In this document: positions 1-7,628 of the stretch, piece after piece
Numbering within the stretch: the first letter of the stretch is position 1
Layout of the letters: every line of letters begins with the position of its first letter
Assembly: GCF_020075705.1 (NCBI RefSeq)
Contig: NZ_JAIQUM010000007.1
Span: forward strand, 62,001-126,000
Direction: 5' to 3'
Length of the DNA stretch: 64,000 nt
Source of the DNA: Metabacillus rhizolycopersici
Lineage (GTDB): Bacteria > Bacillota > Bacilli > Bacillales > Bacillaceae
The notes under the pieces: generated by a model
What the model was told of the DNA's origin: nothing
Databases searched by the model: none
What the model saw: the letters and a program-made list of their open reading frames with translations, nothing else
Translations under genes and position numbers: made by a program

Positions 1-749
1 CTAAACAAATAGTTAAATAGAATAACTAAAACAAGCGGAACAATTGCAAGCCAAAAATTTGGGAGCGATGCATTTTCATTACTTTCTGGTTCATTCGTAT
101 GACCAGTTCCATATCCTTCGCCACTTGCAGCTGCTTGTTTACGGCGACGCTCCAGCCATAGCATTCCTCCAACAAAAACGAAGATTGCTCCGAGAATCCC
201 GATGATTGGAGCTGCATAGGTATCCGTTCCAAAGTAATTCGTTGGAATGATATTTTGAATTTGCGGAGTACCAGGAAGTGCATCCATCGTATAGGTAAAA
301 GCTCCAAGTGCAATTGTTCCTGGAATAAGACGCTTTGGAATATCTGCTTCTTTAAAAATAGCAGCCGCGAACGGATAAACAGCAAATGCCACCACAAACA
401 GAGAAACCCCGCCATATGTTAAGGCTGAACAGGCTAACACAACAGCTAAGATTGCATGTTTTGAGCCTAATTTTTTCACAATCGTTTGAGCAATCGATGC
501 CGCCGCCCCGCTCATCTCCATCACTTTCCCGAAGATAGCTCCTAATAGAAAGATTGGAAAAAACGATTTAATGTAGTTTGCAGCATTCGTCATATATGTT
601 TCCGTATAGCTGGGCAATAACAGACCCCCAGATAAAGCAACTGCAAGCAATGTAACTAACGGCGCAATAATAATAACTGGATATCCCCGATACGCCAGAA
701 AGATTAATAAACCAAGAGCTAAAACAATGGCCAAAATCTCAATTACCAA
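1..749 (-). CDS. GntP-family permease, probably 3-hydroxybutyrate/organic acid importer (3' end cut by window)
   Basis: The reading frame is open from a TTG start at 749 to the left edge, so the C-terminus is missing. AAGGGGG lies 8 bases before the TTG. About 249 residues are visible, mostly hydrophobic helices, with segments typical of the gluconate:H+ symporter family: GAIFGKVMEMSGAA, ALTYGGVSLFVVAF and ALGAFTYTMDALPGTPQIQN, followed by a polar loop with LERRRKQAAA. Established knowledge: in B. subtilis the GntP-family protein YxjC sits with the 3-hydroxybutyrate dehydrogenase YxjF and ketoacid CoA-transferase genes. Here a sigma-54 activator and a 3-hydroxybutyrate dehydrogenase lie next door, so 3-hydroxybutyrate is the inferred substrate. 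It has its own sigma-54 promoter and a cre-like site in its leader. Gluconate or another hydroxy acid remains possible. Confidence 0.85.
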   Translation of the reverse strand, partial: MVIEILAIVLALGLLIFLAYRGYPVIIIAPLVTLLAVALSGGLLLPSYTETYMTNAANYIKSFFPIFLLGAIFGKVMEMSGAAASIAQTIVKKLGSKHAILAVVLACSALTYGGVSLFVVAFAVYPFAAAIFKEADIPKRLIPGTIALGAFTYTMDALPGTPQIQNIIPTNYFGTDTYAAPIIGILGAIFVFVGGMLWLERRRKQAAASGEGYGTGHTNEPESNENASLPNFWLAIVPLVLVILFNYLF

Positions 750-870
750 AAGAATTCCCCCTTTTCTTTGAAACCTTTCCCTAATCAGACTCATTACTCG
801 TTCCGATCTACCTTCCCCAAGTTAGATCAAACGAATTTTGATGAAATGAGTTCAATCTTACCTCGCCTCA

Positions 871-884
871 AGTAAACGTTTACA
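871..884. promoter_or_regulatory. cre-like CcpA site in the permease leader
   Basis: AGTAAACGTTTACA contains a perfect 12-base palindrome and differs from the cre consensus TGWNANCGNTNWCA only at the first base. It lies about 65-80 bases downstream of the sigma-54 promoter and upstream of the TTG start. That is a position where bound CcpA would act as a transcription roadblock. Catabolite repression of this permease is inferred. Confidence 0.6.
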
Positions 885-948
885 ATTATAAGTTCAATAT
901 TTTCCCTATTCCCCTTCAGACAGATAAACCATTCTTATCAATTTATTA

Positions 949-964
949 TGCAAATATCGTGCCA
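949..964 (-). promoter_or_regulatory. sigma-54 promoter of the GntP permease
   Basis: Read on the minus strand, TGGCAC-GATAT-TTGCA is an exact match to the -24/-12 consensus (TGGCAC, five bases, TTGCA). It points towards the permease start about 200 bases away. The adjacent gene encodes a sigma-54 activator, which is the expected partner. Confidence 0.8.
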
Positions 965-1003
965 AACATTTTTGCAAGCTTATTTAAAACGCTATTTTTT
1001 AAG

Positions 1004-1122
1004 AAAAGTGCAGTCGCCTTAATCAGTCCGACAAGCAAATATTCTGTGGTAAAAAAGGTCCGCTCTTTGGCTTTTATTGCCTTATGTTTTTAACCTCGAG
1101 GGGTTAGGAGCTGGACATGCTA
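1004..1122 (+). repeat. R1 dispersed repeat, degenerate copy A
   Basis: This copy keeps the family ends (a GCGCAAGCGCCTTGATCAGCCCGACAAGC-like start and CCTCGAGGGGTTAGGAGCTGGAC at the right, each degenerate). The middle arms are poorly paired. It sits in the 600-base region between the permease and the activator gene. That region otherwise holds only the promoter, the cre-like site and the activator's terminator. Confidence 0.6.
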
Positions 1123-1345
1123 GAAAATTTACATTTATAGAATGCTAAAAAGATAGATCTCTGTCAAATAAATAATAGAAATAGTCCTTAATCATCGCAA
1201 AAAGATACCAGGCTGTTCAGATTTCCTAACAAAATACAAAAGACCAACGAAATACTGTTCAGTTTCCCTTACAACTTATGTACAATTCGACGTTTAAGTG
1301 TACGGATATCCCGATAAATCAGAATTCTATCAGCTCTCTTAACAG

Positions 1346-1374
1346 AAAAAGCCCCCTTGTACAGGGGACTTTTC
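1346..1374 (-). terminator. Terminator of the sigma-54 activator gene
   Basis: On the minus strand GTCCCCTGTACAAGGGGGC folds into a GC-rich hairpin and is followed by TTTTTC, directly after the stop codon of the activator. Confidence 0.8.
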
Positions 1375-3045
1375 CTAAGATAATAAACCATATTTATTCA
1401 TTTTTTCATATAGTGTTGTTCTGCTAATCCCTAGTTGTTTAGCTGTTTCGGATTTATTTCCTTTCGTTATTTCTAAGCATGCTAAAATCGTATTCCGTTC
1501 CGTCTCTTCCATCACTTCTGCTAGTGAACGTACGAAAGAGATGTCTATATGACCGACTATTTCTTCAGGTAGGTGCTCAGGCTTGATGATTTCCCCCTCG
1601 TCCACCAAATTCAGCGCACGTTCAATACAATTTTCTAACTCTCGTATATTTCCTGGCCATGAATAAAATCGTAGCAAGCGTAAGGCCTGATCATGAATAC
1701 CAGCGATTTCTTTTTTCATGATTTTCTGGTATTTATCCAAAAAGTATTTTACCAGAATGATAATATCTGACTTGCGCTCCCTTAAGGAGGGAATCATCAT
1801 TTCCATTACATTCAGACGGTAATATAAGTCAAGTCTAAACTCACCCTTTGAAACCATTTCCTCTAAATTGCGATTAGTTGCCGCTATCACTCTTACGTCA
1901 ATTGTAATACTGCCAGAAGAGCCAACACGCTCGATTTCTTTCTCTTGTAGAACACGTAGTAATTTTACTTGCATATGCATTGGAAGTTCACCAATTTCAT
2001 CAAGAAAAATCGTTCCGCCGTCAGCCGCTTCAAACTTGCCTGCCTTGCCACCTTTTTTAGCTCCAGTAAAAGAACCTTCTTCATAGCCAAAGAGCTCTGA
2101 TTCCAAAAGCTCTGAAGGAATGGCAGCACAGTTTACCTTAACGAACACGCCCATCGCACGACTGCTCTCATTATGAATCGAATGGGCAAATAATTCCTTT
2201 CCTGTACCGCTTTCTCCTAAAAGCAGTACGTTAGAATCACTTTTGGACACTTTTTTTGCTTGATGTTTTACATCCACAAATGCAGGGCTATTCCCTATTA
2301 AATGATCGAATGTATAGGAGGCTTTGTTTCTTTCACGAAAATCTCCTTTGTATTTCTTTAGCTCATGCTCAAGAGATTTTACCCGTTTCGCAAGAGCCGT
2401 GAACTGGTTAACATTTTCGAACAAAACTTTTCCTACTGCTCCAGTAACTTTACCATCTTTTAGAATCGGTGTACGAGTTGCAATGATATAGTTCTCGTTA
2501 ATTTTTTGCAGATCTGCTACTTCTTGTTTCCCTGTTTTTGCAACTACGTGCATACGAGTGTTTTCAATAACCTCCGTCACATGCTTTCCAATCGAGCTTT
2601 CCTGCTCAATTCCGAGAAAGTCAGCATAGGCATGACTCAGCATTTGAACATATCCTTCTGTATCAACCATAACTACGCCATCATAAGCAATTTCAATAAT
2701 ATCCTTAAAAAGAAGCTCCTCTTGATGATCTATATGTTGAAAATGATTTTTACGATTGTTAGATAAAAGGAGATAAAGCCCATGTTCACCATCTAATGTT
2801 CTGATGATCTCTTTCCTGATAACCCCATTATGACCATTAAATTGAATGGGTGTATTGACCTGAGGCATGAGCTTTTTCTCCATTATCATGGAAATCTCAG
2901 ATTCTAGCTGAGTATCCGTCAGGAACTCTGATAATTCAAGGTTATAAAAAATGATTTCGCTTTCATTTTTCGTAACTAAAACTCCAACGGGCAATTTATT
3001 TAAAATAGATTCAAATAACTCCATAGATTGAATATTATTATTCAT
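1375..3045 (-). CDS. Sigma-54-dependent activator with PAS sensor (BdhR-like)
   Basis: A bacterial enhancer-binding protein of 556 residues. Domains in order: two PAS-like sensor regions (about 10-80 and 110-215), an AAA+ ATPase (about 248-490) and a C-terminal Fis-type helix-turn-helix (about 515-553, TKGNKSETAKQLGISRTTLY). The ATPase shows Walker A GESGTGKE near residue 278, Walker B GGTIFLDEIGE near 345, and GSFTGA near 325. This is the sigma-54 contact loop GAFTGA with Ala replaced by Ser. ATG at 3045 is preferred over the ATG two codons upstream because AGGAG lies 7 bases before it. Exact sigma-54 promoters lie upstream of both this gene and the neighbouring permease. From memory, a similar activator next to a 3-hydroxybutyrate dehydrogenase gene was named BdhR in B. 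thuringiensis. The ligand of the PAS region is not evident. Confidence 0.92.
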   Translation of the reverse strand: MNNNIQSMELFESILNKLPVGVLVTKNESEIIFYNLELSEFLTDTQLESEISMIMEKKLMPQVNTPIQFNGHNGVIRKEIIRTLDGEHGLYLLLSNNRKNHFQHIDHQEELLFKDIIEIAYDGVVMVDTEGYVQMLSHAYADFLGIEQESSIGKHVTEVIENTRMHVVAKTGKQEVADLQKINENYIIATRTPILKDGKVTGAVGKVLFENVNQFTALAKRVKSLEHELKKYKGDFRERNKASYTFDHLIGNSPAFVDVKHQAKKVSKSDSNVLLLGESGTGKELFAHSIHNESSRAMGVFVKVNCAAIPSELLESELFGYEEGSFTGAKKGGKAGKFEAADGGTIFLDEIGELPMHMQVKLLRVLQEKEIERVGSSGSITIDVRVIAATNRNLEEMVSKGEFRLDLYYRLNVMEMMIPSLRERKSDIIILVKYFLDKYQKIMKKEIAGIHDQALRLLRFYSWPGNIRELENCIERALNLVDEGEIIKPEHLPEEIVGHIDISFVRSLAEVMEETERNTILACLEITKGNKSETAKQLGISRTTLYEKMNKYGLLS

Positions 3046-3196
3046 ACCCATTCTCCTAATTTTTACATTTCAAATTTATTATAACATAGGGAAAGCTGAA
3101 AATTAGAAGGAATAGACATGAAAGCAAATAAATGAGCCTTGTCTGTGATCGACTATTTTTCTCCCTTTCAGATTTTGAAATTTTATTAGTGAGATC

Positions 3197-3212
3197 TGCA
3201 AGAAATGTGCCA
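3197..3212 (-). promoter_or_regulatory. sigma-54 promoter upstream of the activator gene
   Basis: On the minus strand TGGCAC-ATTTC-TTGCA matches the -24/-12 consensus exactly. It points into the activator gene with a leader of about 135 bases. If real, the activator is made by the same sigma factor it serves, giving positive autoregulation. Confidence 0.7.
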
Positions 3213-3268
3213 ACTGATCGTACATTCACTCCCCTTTACGAGAATGGCCTTAAGAAAAAGTCATCATT

Positions 3269-3290
3269 TGATAACCTATAAATGATAACC
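3269..3290. promoter_or_regulatory. Direct repeat TGATAACC x2, candidate activator site
   Basis: TGATAACC occurs twice with a 14-base period (3269 and 3283). The pair sits about 60-80 bases upstream of the minus-strand sigma-54 promoter. It also lies just upstream of a possible plus-strand -10 (TATGAT, 3315) for the dehydrogenase. It could be the enhancer site for the activator or the control site of the divergent gene. The function is inferred from position only. Confidence 0.35.
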
Positions 3291-3447
3291 CTTTCAAAAT
3301 TCCGAAAATTATGATATGATTTTTTCAACCCTTCCCTGATCGTTTCATCAAAAAAAACCTTCCCTTTTACATTTTTCCCTTATTTCATTATGAAAAGCAC
3401 ACGTTATGAGGCAGATAACCATTACATTTTTTTTGGAGGAATGTAAT

Positions 3448-4224
3448 ATGGTTAAAGAAAAAGTAGTAGTCATTACCGGGTCTGCAAGAGGAATCGGATT
3501 TGAGATTGGAAAGACCTTTGCTGAAAATGGCGCAAAAGTAGTCCTATCCGATCTTAATCAACAAACCGTTGAGGAGTCCGCTGAAAAATTGAGAAACAAT
3601 GGCTTTGAAGTAATTGGGCTAAAAGCGGACGTAACAAAAGAAGAAGAAATCATTCACTTAATCGAACAAACAAAAAACAAGTTTGGACGCGTCGATATTT
3701 TTATCAATAATGCTGGTCTACAGCATGTTTCCCCTATTGAAGAGTTCCCAACTGAAAAGTTCGAACTGATGATCAAAATTATGTTAACAGCTCCATTTAT
3801 CACAACTAAACATGTATTACCGATTATGAAAGAACAGAAATTTGGCAGAATCATTAATATCTCTTCAATTAATGGTCTAATTGGCTTTGCCAACAAAGCT
3901 GCTTATAATAGTGCAAAGCATGGTGTCATTGGATTAACAAAAGTAGCTGCTCTTGAATGTGCATCAGACGGTATCACTGTAAATGCCATTTGCCCAGGAT
4001 ACGCAGACACGCAATTAGTTCGAGGACAATTAGAGGACCTGGCAAGAACAAGACAAGTCCCACTGGAAAATGTCTTGGAAGAAGTACTCTACCCACTAGT
4101 CCCACAAAAACGTTTGATTGATGTACGTGAAATTGCCGAGTACGCCGTCTTCCTCGCTAGTGAAAAAGCCCGTAGCATTACAGGGCAAGCCGTCGTCATA
4201 GACGGCGGTTATACGGCCCAATAA
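3448..4224 (+). CDS. 3-hydroxybutyrate dehydrogenase (short-chain dehydrogenase)
   Basis: Oxidises 3-hydroxybutyrate to acetoacetate with NAD+ in the cytoplasm. The 258-residue protein has the classical SDR pattern: TGSARGIG nucleotide-binding motif at 10-17, NNAG at 87-90, catalytic Ser140, Tyr153 and Lys157 (YNSAK), and the C-terminal VIDGGYTAQ ending typical of hydroxybutyrate dehydrogenases. The start at 3448 has TTGGAGGA 8 bases upstream, which is much better than in-frame starts further upstream. It is divergent from the sigma-54 activator, and with the GntP permease forms a 3-hydroxybutyrate use module. No CoA-transferase or thiolase gene is in view, so acetoacetate activation must be encoded elsewhere. 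Another 3-oxo/3-hydroxy acid substrate cannot be excluded. Confidence 0.88.
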   Translation: MVKEKVVVITGSARGIGFEIGKTFAENGAKVVLSDLNQQTVEESAEKLRNNGFEVIGLKADVTKEEEIIHLIEQTKNKFGRVDIFINNAGLQHVSPIEEFPTEKFELMIKIMLTAPFITTKHVLPIMKEQKFGRIINISSINGLIGFANKAAYNSAKHGVIGLTKVAALECASDGITVNAICPGYADTQLVRGQLEDLARTRQVPLENVLEEVLYPLVPQKRLIDVREIAEYAVFLASEKARSITGQAVVIDGGYTAQ

Positions 4225-4286
4225 GAAAGCGAAGAGTATATACTCATGAACTAGATGGAAGAGCCATTAATAGATAGCAAAAATAA

Positions 4287-4321
4287 CACTCGGTGGGAAT
4301 GAAAAAGCCCCCCACTGAGTG
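4287..4321. repeat. R2 repeat, hairpin-only partial copy
   Basis: CACTCGGTGGG and CCCACTGAGTG flank a short A-rich loop. The sequence resembles the CAGTGGGGG/CCCACACTG hairpin of the full R2 copies at 55935 and 58218. It may serve as a bidirectional stop between 4224 and 4541; no other feature is seen in that 316-base gap. Confidence 0.45.
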
Positions 4322-4540
4322 AACATTTATCAGGGCTACGAATTGAACCAATAGGTATATATTTTTTTCAAATTAACTTTACATCATCCTCCACAACCTG
4401 GACTAATGTAGCATATGAATCAGTCATTTAGAAGATTAAATAAGAAGGTGAATGCCTAAGACCTCTTTGGTGTTCGGCATCGAATTATTCGCAAAGCTCC
4501 TCATATGAAGAATTTCATTATAAGTGCTCCTTTTCTCTCT

Positions 4541-5494
4541 TTAATATCCACGCTCTCGATTCACCACTCCAAGCAAAGGCTGATTATCTATGTACCGCTG
4601 TAAATTATCAACGAAGAACTGGCATACACCCCTGGTGGTGCTTGGTCCTGATAAATGAGAAGTTGTATAAACATTTGGCATTGTATATAGAACATGATCC
4701 TCTGGTAAAGGTTCTGTCTCAAAAACATCAAGAATTGCGCCTTGAAGATGACCTAAGCTCATAACAGAAACTAAATCGCCTTCATTTATCAAAGCACCGC
4801 GTCCAACATTTATTAAATAAGCTCTCGGGTTCATGGCTAGAAGAATATCACGGTTAATAAGATGTTTAGTAGCATCAGTTAATGGAAGAGTTAATACCAA
4901 ATAATCAAGGCCTTTAACAAATTCTATCCATTCTTCTGAAGTAAAATGACGATCCACTAATTGAGCTTGCCTGCCACTAAAACTTAATCCGTGAACATTC
5001 ATATCAAACGCTCGCGCTTTTCGTACAATTTCTGCTCCGATAGATCCAAGACCCGCTACCCCAATTGTTTTACCAGCAAGCAATTCTGGAATAAACGGAT
5101 CCCAACGACGTTCTACTTGCGCTTGTCTCATACGGGATACATCTTTCAAAATAAATAAGAGATAAGTAAATACATATTCTGATATATAAGTACCGAATTG
5201 ATCAACAATTCGAGTGATTGTCATGTGCTCAAGATTTGAAGTGTCAGAAATCAAATCATCGACACCAGCACCAATTGACTGATACCAGAGAACTGAAGCG
5301 GCTATCGATTCATCTAAGATTTCGATAGGAAATTTCCAGCCCAAAATAATCTCCGTACCAGGAAGATTTTTCCTTGCTTCCTCAAGTGTTGCCGCTGCTT
5401 TTACCTTTTTAAATCCATGATTGCGGACACATTTAGCATAAGCTTCAGCTTGGTTCGGGCTATATACAAGTATTGTAGGTTGGTATGTTCTCAT
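4541..5494 (-). CDS. D-2-hydroxyacid dehydrogenase family oxidoreductase
   Basis: A cytoplasmic NAD(P)H-dependent reductase of the D-isomer 2-hydroxyacid family, 317 residues. It shows the Rossmann motif GVAGLGSIG near 146-153 and the catalytic triad expected of the family: Arg in NVGRGALIN near 232, Glu in FETEPLP near 260, and His in TTSHLSG near 280. The short size and the WYQSIGAGVDDL segment resemble glyoxylate/hydroxypyruvate reductase-like members, but the substrate cannot be read from sequence. The start is ATG 5494, with GAAGGAGAGA upstream; the TTG one codon before is less likely. It stands alone and is bounded by an R1 repeat upstream. Confidence 0.85.
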   Translation of the reverse strand: MRTYQPTILVYSPNQAEAYAKCVRNHGFKKVKAAATLEEARKNLPGTEIILGWKFPIEILDESIAASVLWYQSIGAGVDDLISDTSNLEHMTITRIVDQFGTYISEYVFTYLLFILKDVSRMRQAQVERRWDPFIPELLAGKTIGVAGLGSIGAEIVRKARAFDMNVHGLSFSGRQAQLVDRHFTSEEWIEFVKGLDYLVLTLPLTDATKHLINRDILLAMNPRAYLINVGRGALINEGDLVSVMSLGHLQGAILDVFETEPLPEDHVLYTMPNVYTTSHLSGPSTTRGVCQFFVDNLQRYIDNQPLLGVVNRERGY

Positions 5495-5558
5495 CAAATC
5501 TCTCCTTCAACAGAAGCTTATTTTCAATACTATCTTAACTTTATTTTAGACGGAACAA

Positions 5559-5679
5559 AGGCGCAAGCGCCTTGATCAGCCCCGACAAGCATAAGACGAT
5601 CAGGAATAGAAGGTGTTTTTTACCTTCAATTCCTGATCGTCTTATGACCTCGAGGGGCTAGGCGCTGGAGCTGGATGTC
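5559..5679 (+). repeat. R1 dispersed repeat, copy B (well preserved)
   Basis: The left part begins GCGCAAGCGCCTTGATCAGC and the right part ends CCTCGAGGGGCTAGGCGCTG. Between them a 17-base perfect inverted repeat (5591-5607 with 5629-5645) encloses an inner loop in which GAAGGT can pair with ACCTTC. The outer ends GCGCC and GGCGC also pair, giving one long branched hairpin. Confidence 0.8.
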
Positions 5680-5723
5680 GTGCACCGATCCACAGTACAA
5701 GCATTTTATAATTTCTTAAACGA

Positions 5724-5761
5724 TAAACAAATAAAGAGCCGACACATTACATGCGGCTCGC
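5724..5761 (-). terminator. Terminator of the SE1561-like gene
   Basis: On the minus strand GAGCCG and CGGCTC pair around a 12-base loop and are followed by TTTATTTG. This sits just downstream of the stop at 5768. Confidence 0.65.
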
Positions 5762-5767
5762 TTCTTC

Positions 5768-5956
5768 TTACTCATCGTGATCTTTTTTAAATTGCTCATT
5801 CTTAAATTCAAGATCACCTAACATTTGTATTAAACGGTCGATATCTTCTACGTCTGTAGCTTCCGGATCCATTGAGTCGATTACTTCTAAAAACATATTT
5901 AATCGGTTTGTTAAATATGATAGTTGTGAATCTTTATCGTGAACAGCGTTACCCAT
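5768..5956 (-). CDS. Small acidic SE1561-family-like protein, 62 residues
   Basis: Begins MGNAVHDKDSQLSYLTNRLN and continues with VIDSMDPEATDVEDIDRLI. This resembles the short, uncharacterised Firmicutes protein group named after S. epidermidis SE1561; I make this match from memory. It is predicted helical and soluble, with no membrane segment. ATG 5956 is chosen because AAAGGAGAGAG lies 4-8 bases upstream. An ATG nine codons earlier has no comparable site. The function is unknown. Confidence 0.75.
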   Translation of the reverse strand: MGNAVHDKDSQLSYLTNRLNMFLEVIDSMDPEATDVEDIDRLIQMLGDLEFKNEQFKKDHDE

Positions 5957-6093
5957 CTTCTCTCTCCTTTCAAGTAATTTCATCGTAGCTTATACACATT
6001 CACTTGACAACTTTCTACCAAAGGCAAAATTTCTATGATTAACGGCTTTCGAAAAGTTAGGAACAGATTAAACACTTTTCTACTCTCCAATTA

Positions 6094-6107
6094 ATGATAA
6101 CCATTAT
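6094..6107. promoter_or_regulatory. Possible Fur box
   Basis: ATGATAACCATTAT matches the core of the Fur consensus ATGATAATCATTAT at 13 of 14 positions. It lies between the divergent SE1561-like gene and yfkAB, about 140 and 210 bases from their starts. No iron-related gene is adjacent, so this is tentative. Confidence 0.3.
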
Positions 6108-6142
6108 GGTTCATGATAAAATGATTGTTATGCCATTTGAAA

Positions 6143-6260
6143 TGCGGAAGCACCTTGGCCAGCCTCAGGCAAATAAGACGACCGTGAATAGAAGGTGTTC
6201 TTTACCTTCAATTCATGATTGGCGGTAAACCCTAGAGGACTAGGAGCTGAAGCTAGACAC
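6143..6260 (+). repeat. R1 dispersed repeat, copy C
   Basis: Family ends are recognisable (CACCTTGGCCAGCCTCAGGC to CCTAGAGGACTAGGAGCTG). The inner GAAGGTGTTCTTTACCTTC loop is intact. The outer central arms (GACCGTGAAT, ATTCATGATTGGC) pair only partly. It lies in the yfkAB leader region. Confidence 0.7.
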
Positions 6261-6315
6261 AAAGCTAATTACAAAAGCTTATACTTTGTTATCTGTAAAA
6301 TAAAGGAGTATCCTC

Positions 6316-7437
6316 ATGAATTCTACAAACACTTTAATGCCAATTACAACTTCATATGACCCGTGGGAAGCTTATTTAGATGTTGAGCAATATGGGAAAA
6401 TGTCGTTAACAAATATTGAATTTACAACAACAACGCTTTGCAATATGCGATGTGAGCATTGTGCTGTTGGGTACACATTGCAGCCAAAGGATCCAAATGC
6501 TCTTCCACTTGAGCTTCTTTTAAAAAGATTAGACGAGGTACCTACGCTCCGCTCTATAAGCATTACTGGCGGTGAACCAATGCTTTCTAGAAAATCGGTT
6601 GAAGGGTATGTCGTTCCCCTTTTAAAGTATGCCCATGAACGTGGAGTACGTACACAAATTAATTCAAACTTAACACTTGATTTAGAGAGATATGAAAAAA
6701 TCATTCCTTACTTAGACGTCTTACACATTTCTCATAACTGGGGAACAATCGATGAGTTCGTCGAGGTCGGTTTTGCGATGATGGATCGAAAGCCAACTTA
6801 TCAACAAAGGGCCGCTCTCTTTGAAAGAATGATTGAAAATAGCCGAGCACTCGTTCAAGCGGGCGTCATCGTATCCGCTGAAACAATGCTTAATAAACGA
6901 ACTCTCCCTTATATTGAAAAGATCCATAAACAAATTGTAGAAGAGATGCTTTGTCAACGTCATGAAATTCACCCAATGTATCCAAGCGATTTTGCGAGTA
7001 ACTTAGAAACATTATCTTTAGCAGAAATGCGAAAATCGATTCATCATTTATTAGATTTTCGTGATGAAAATGTGTGGATGCTTTTTGGTACATTACCTTT
7101 TTATGCGTGTAGCAATAAAAAAGAAGATTTGGAGCTGATTGAACGCCTTCGTCAAAGCAAAAACGTAACTGTTCGAAATGATCCCGACGGCCGCTCACGT
7201 CTTAATGTAAATATTTTTGATGGGAATATTATTGTCACGGACTTTGGTGATACACCTGCGTTAGGCAATATTCAGCATCATACACTACAATCTGCCTACG
7301 ATAAGTGGATGGAGTCATCATTAGCTAAGACGCTAAATTGCCATTGCCCAGCTGTCAATTGCCTAGGACCAAATATCCTTGTTAAAAATAGCTATTATAA
7401 GGATATGGATTTTACAAAATTAACATCGAATCTGTAA
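6316..7437 (+). CDS. yfkAB: Radical SAM protein with C-terminal CxCxxxxC motif (YfkAB)
   Basis: A 373-residue radical S-adenosylmethionine protein. CxxxCxxC is seen as Cys42, Cys46 and Cys49 (LCNMRCEHC), which would bind the [4Fe-4S] cluster, and GGEP follows in SITGGEPML. Near the C-terminus, CHCPAVNC (Cys342, 344, 349) gives the CxCxxxxC motif that defines the YfkAB family and suggests a second cluster. In B. subtilis the locus carries the two names yfkA and yfkB; here it is one uninterrupted frame. The reaction is unknown. The ATG at 6316 is preceded by AAAGGAG. It is a single-gene unit with its own strong terminator. Confidence 0.93.
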   Translation: MNSTNTLMPITTSYDPWEAYLDVEQYGKMSLTNIEFTTTTLCNMRCEHCAVGYTLQPKDPNALPLELLLKRLDEVPTLRSISITGGEPMLSRKSVEGYVVPLLKYAHERGVRTQINSNLTLDLERYEKIIPYLDVLHISHNWGTIDEFVEVGFAMMDRKPTYQQRAALFERMIENSRALVQAGVIVSAETMLNKRTLPYIEKIHKQIVEEMLCQRHEIHPMYPSDFASNLETLSLAEMRKSIHHLLDFRDENVWMLFGTLPFYACSNKKEDLELIERLRQSKNVTVRNDPDGRSRLNVNIFDGNIIVTDFGDTPALGNIQHHTLQSAYDKWMESSLAKTLNCHCPAVNCLGPNILVKNSYYKDMDFTKLTSNL

Positions 7438-7488
7438 GAAGTGAATGGACTGTTCATTCATTCGTTACTGAAAAGATGTACTTTACAC

Positions 7489-7550
7489 GGAAACACCTAA
7501 AACCCACCTGTTCACAAACTTGAATAGGTGGGTTTTAGGTGTTTCTTTTT
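7489..7550 (+). terminator. Strong terminator after yfkAB
   Basis: A stem of more than 20 base pairs (GAAACACCTAAAACCCACCT with AGGTGGGTTTTAGGTGTTTC) is followed by TTTTTG. It may also work in the opposite direction. Confidence 0.9.
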
Positions 7551-7628
7551 GATTGCATCTGATTAATAATTGTTTTATCATATATAAAATGCATGCACAT
7601 GCATATATTTTACAGGAGGGAAACTATC

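Noticed and set aside
26..415. 129-residue minus-strand frame at the left edge
   Set aside because: It is a shadow in another frame of the GntP permease, whose own frame continues from 749 to the window edge with clear family motifs.
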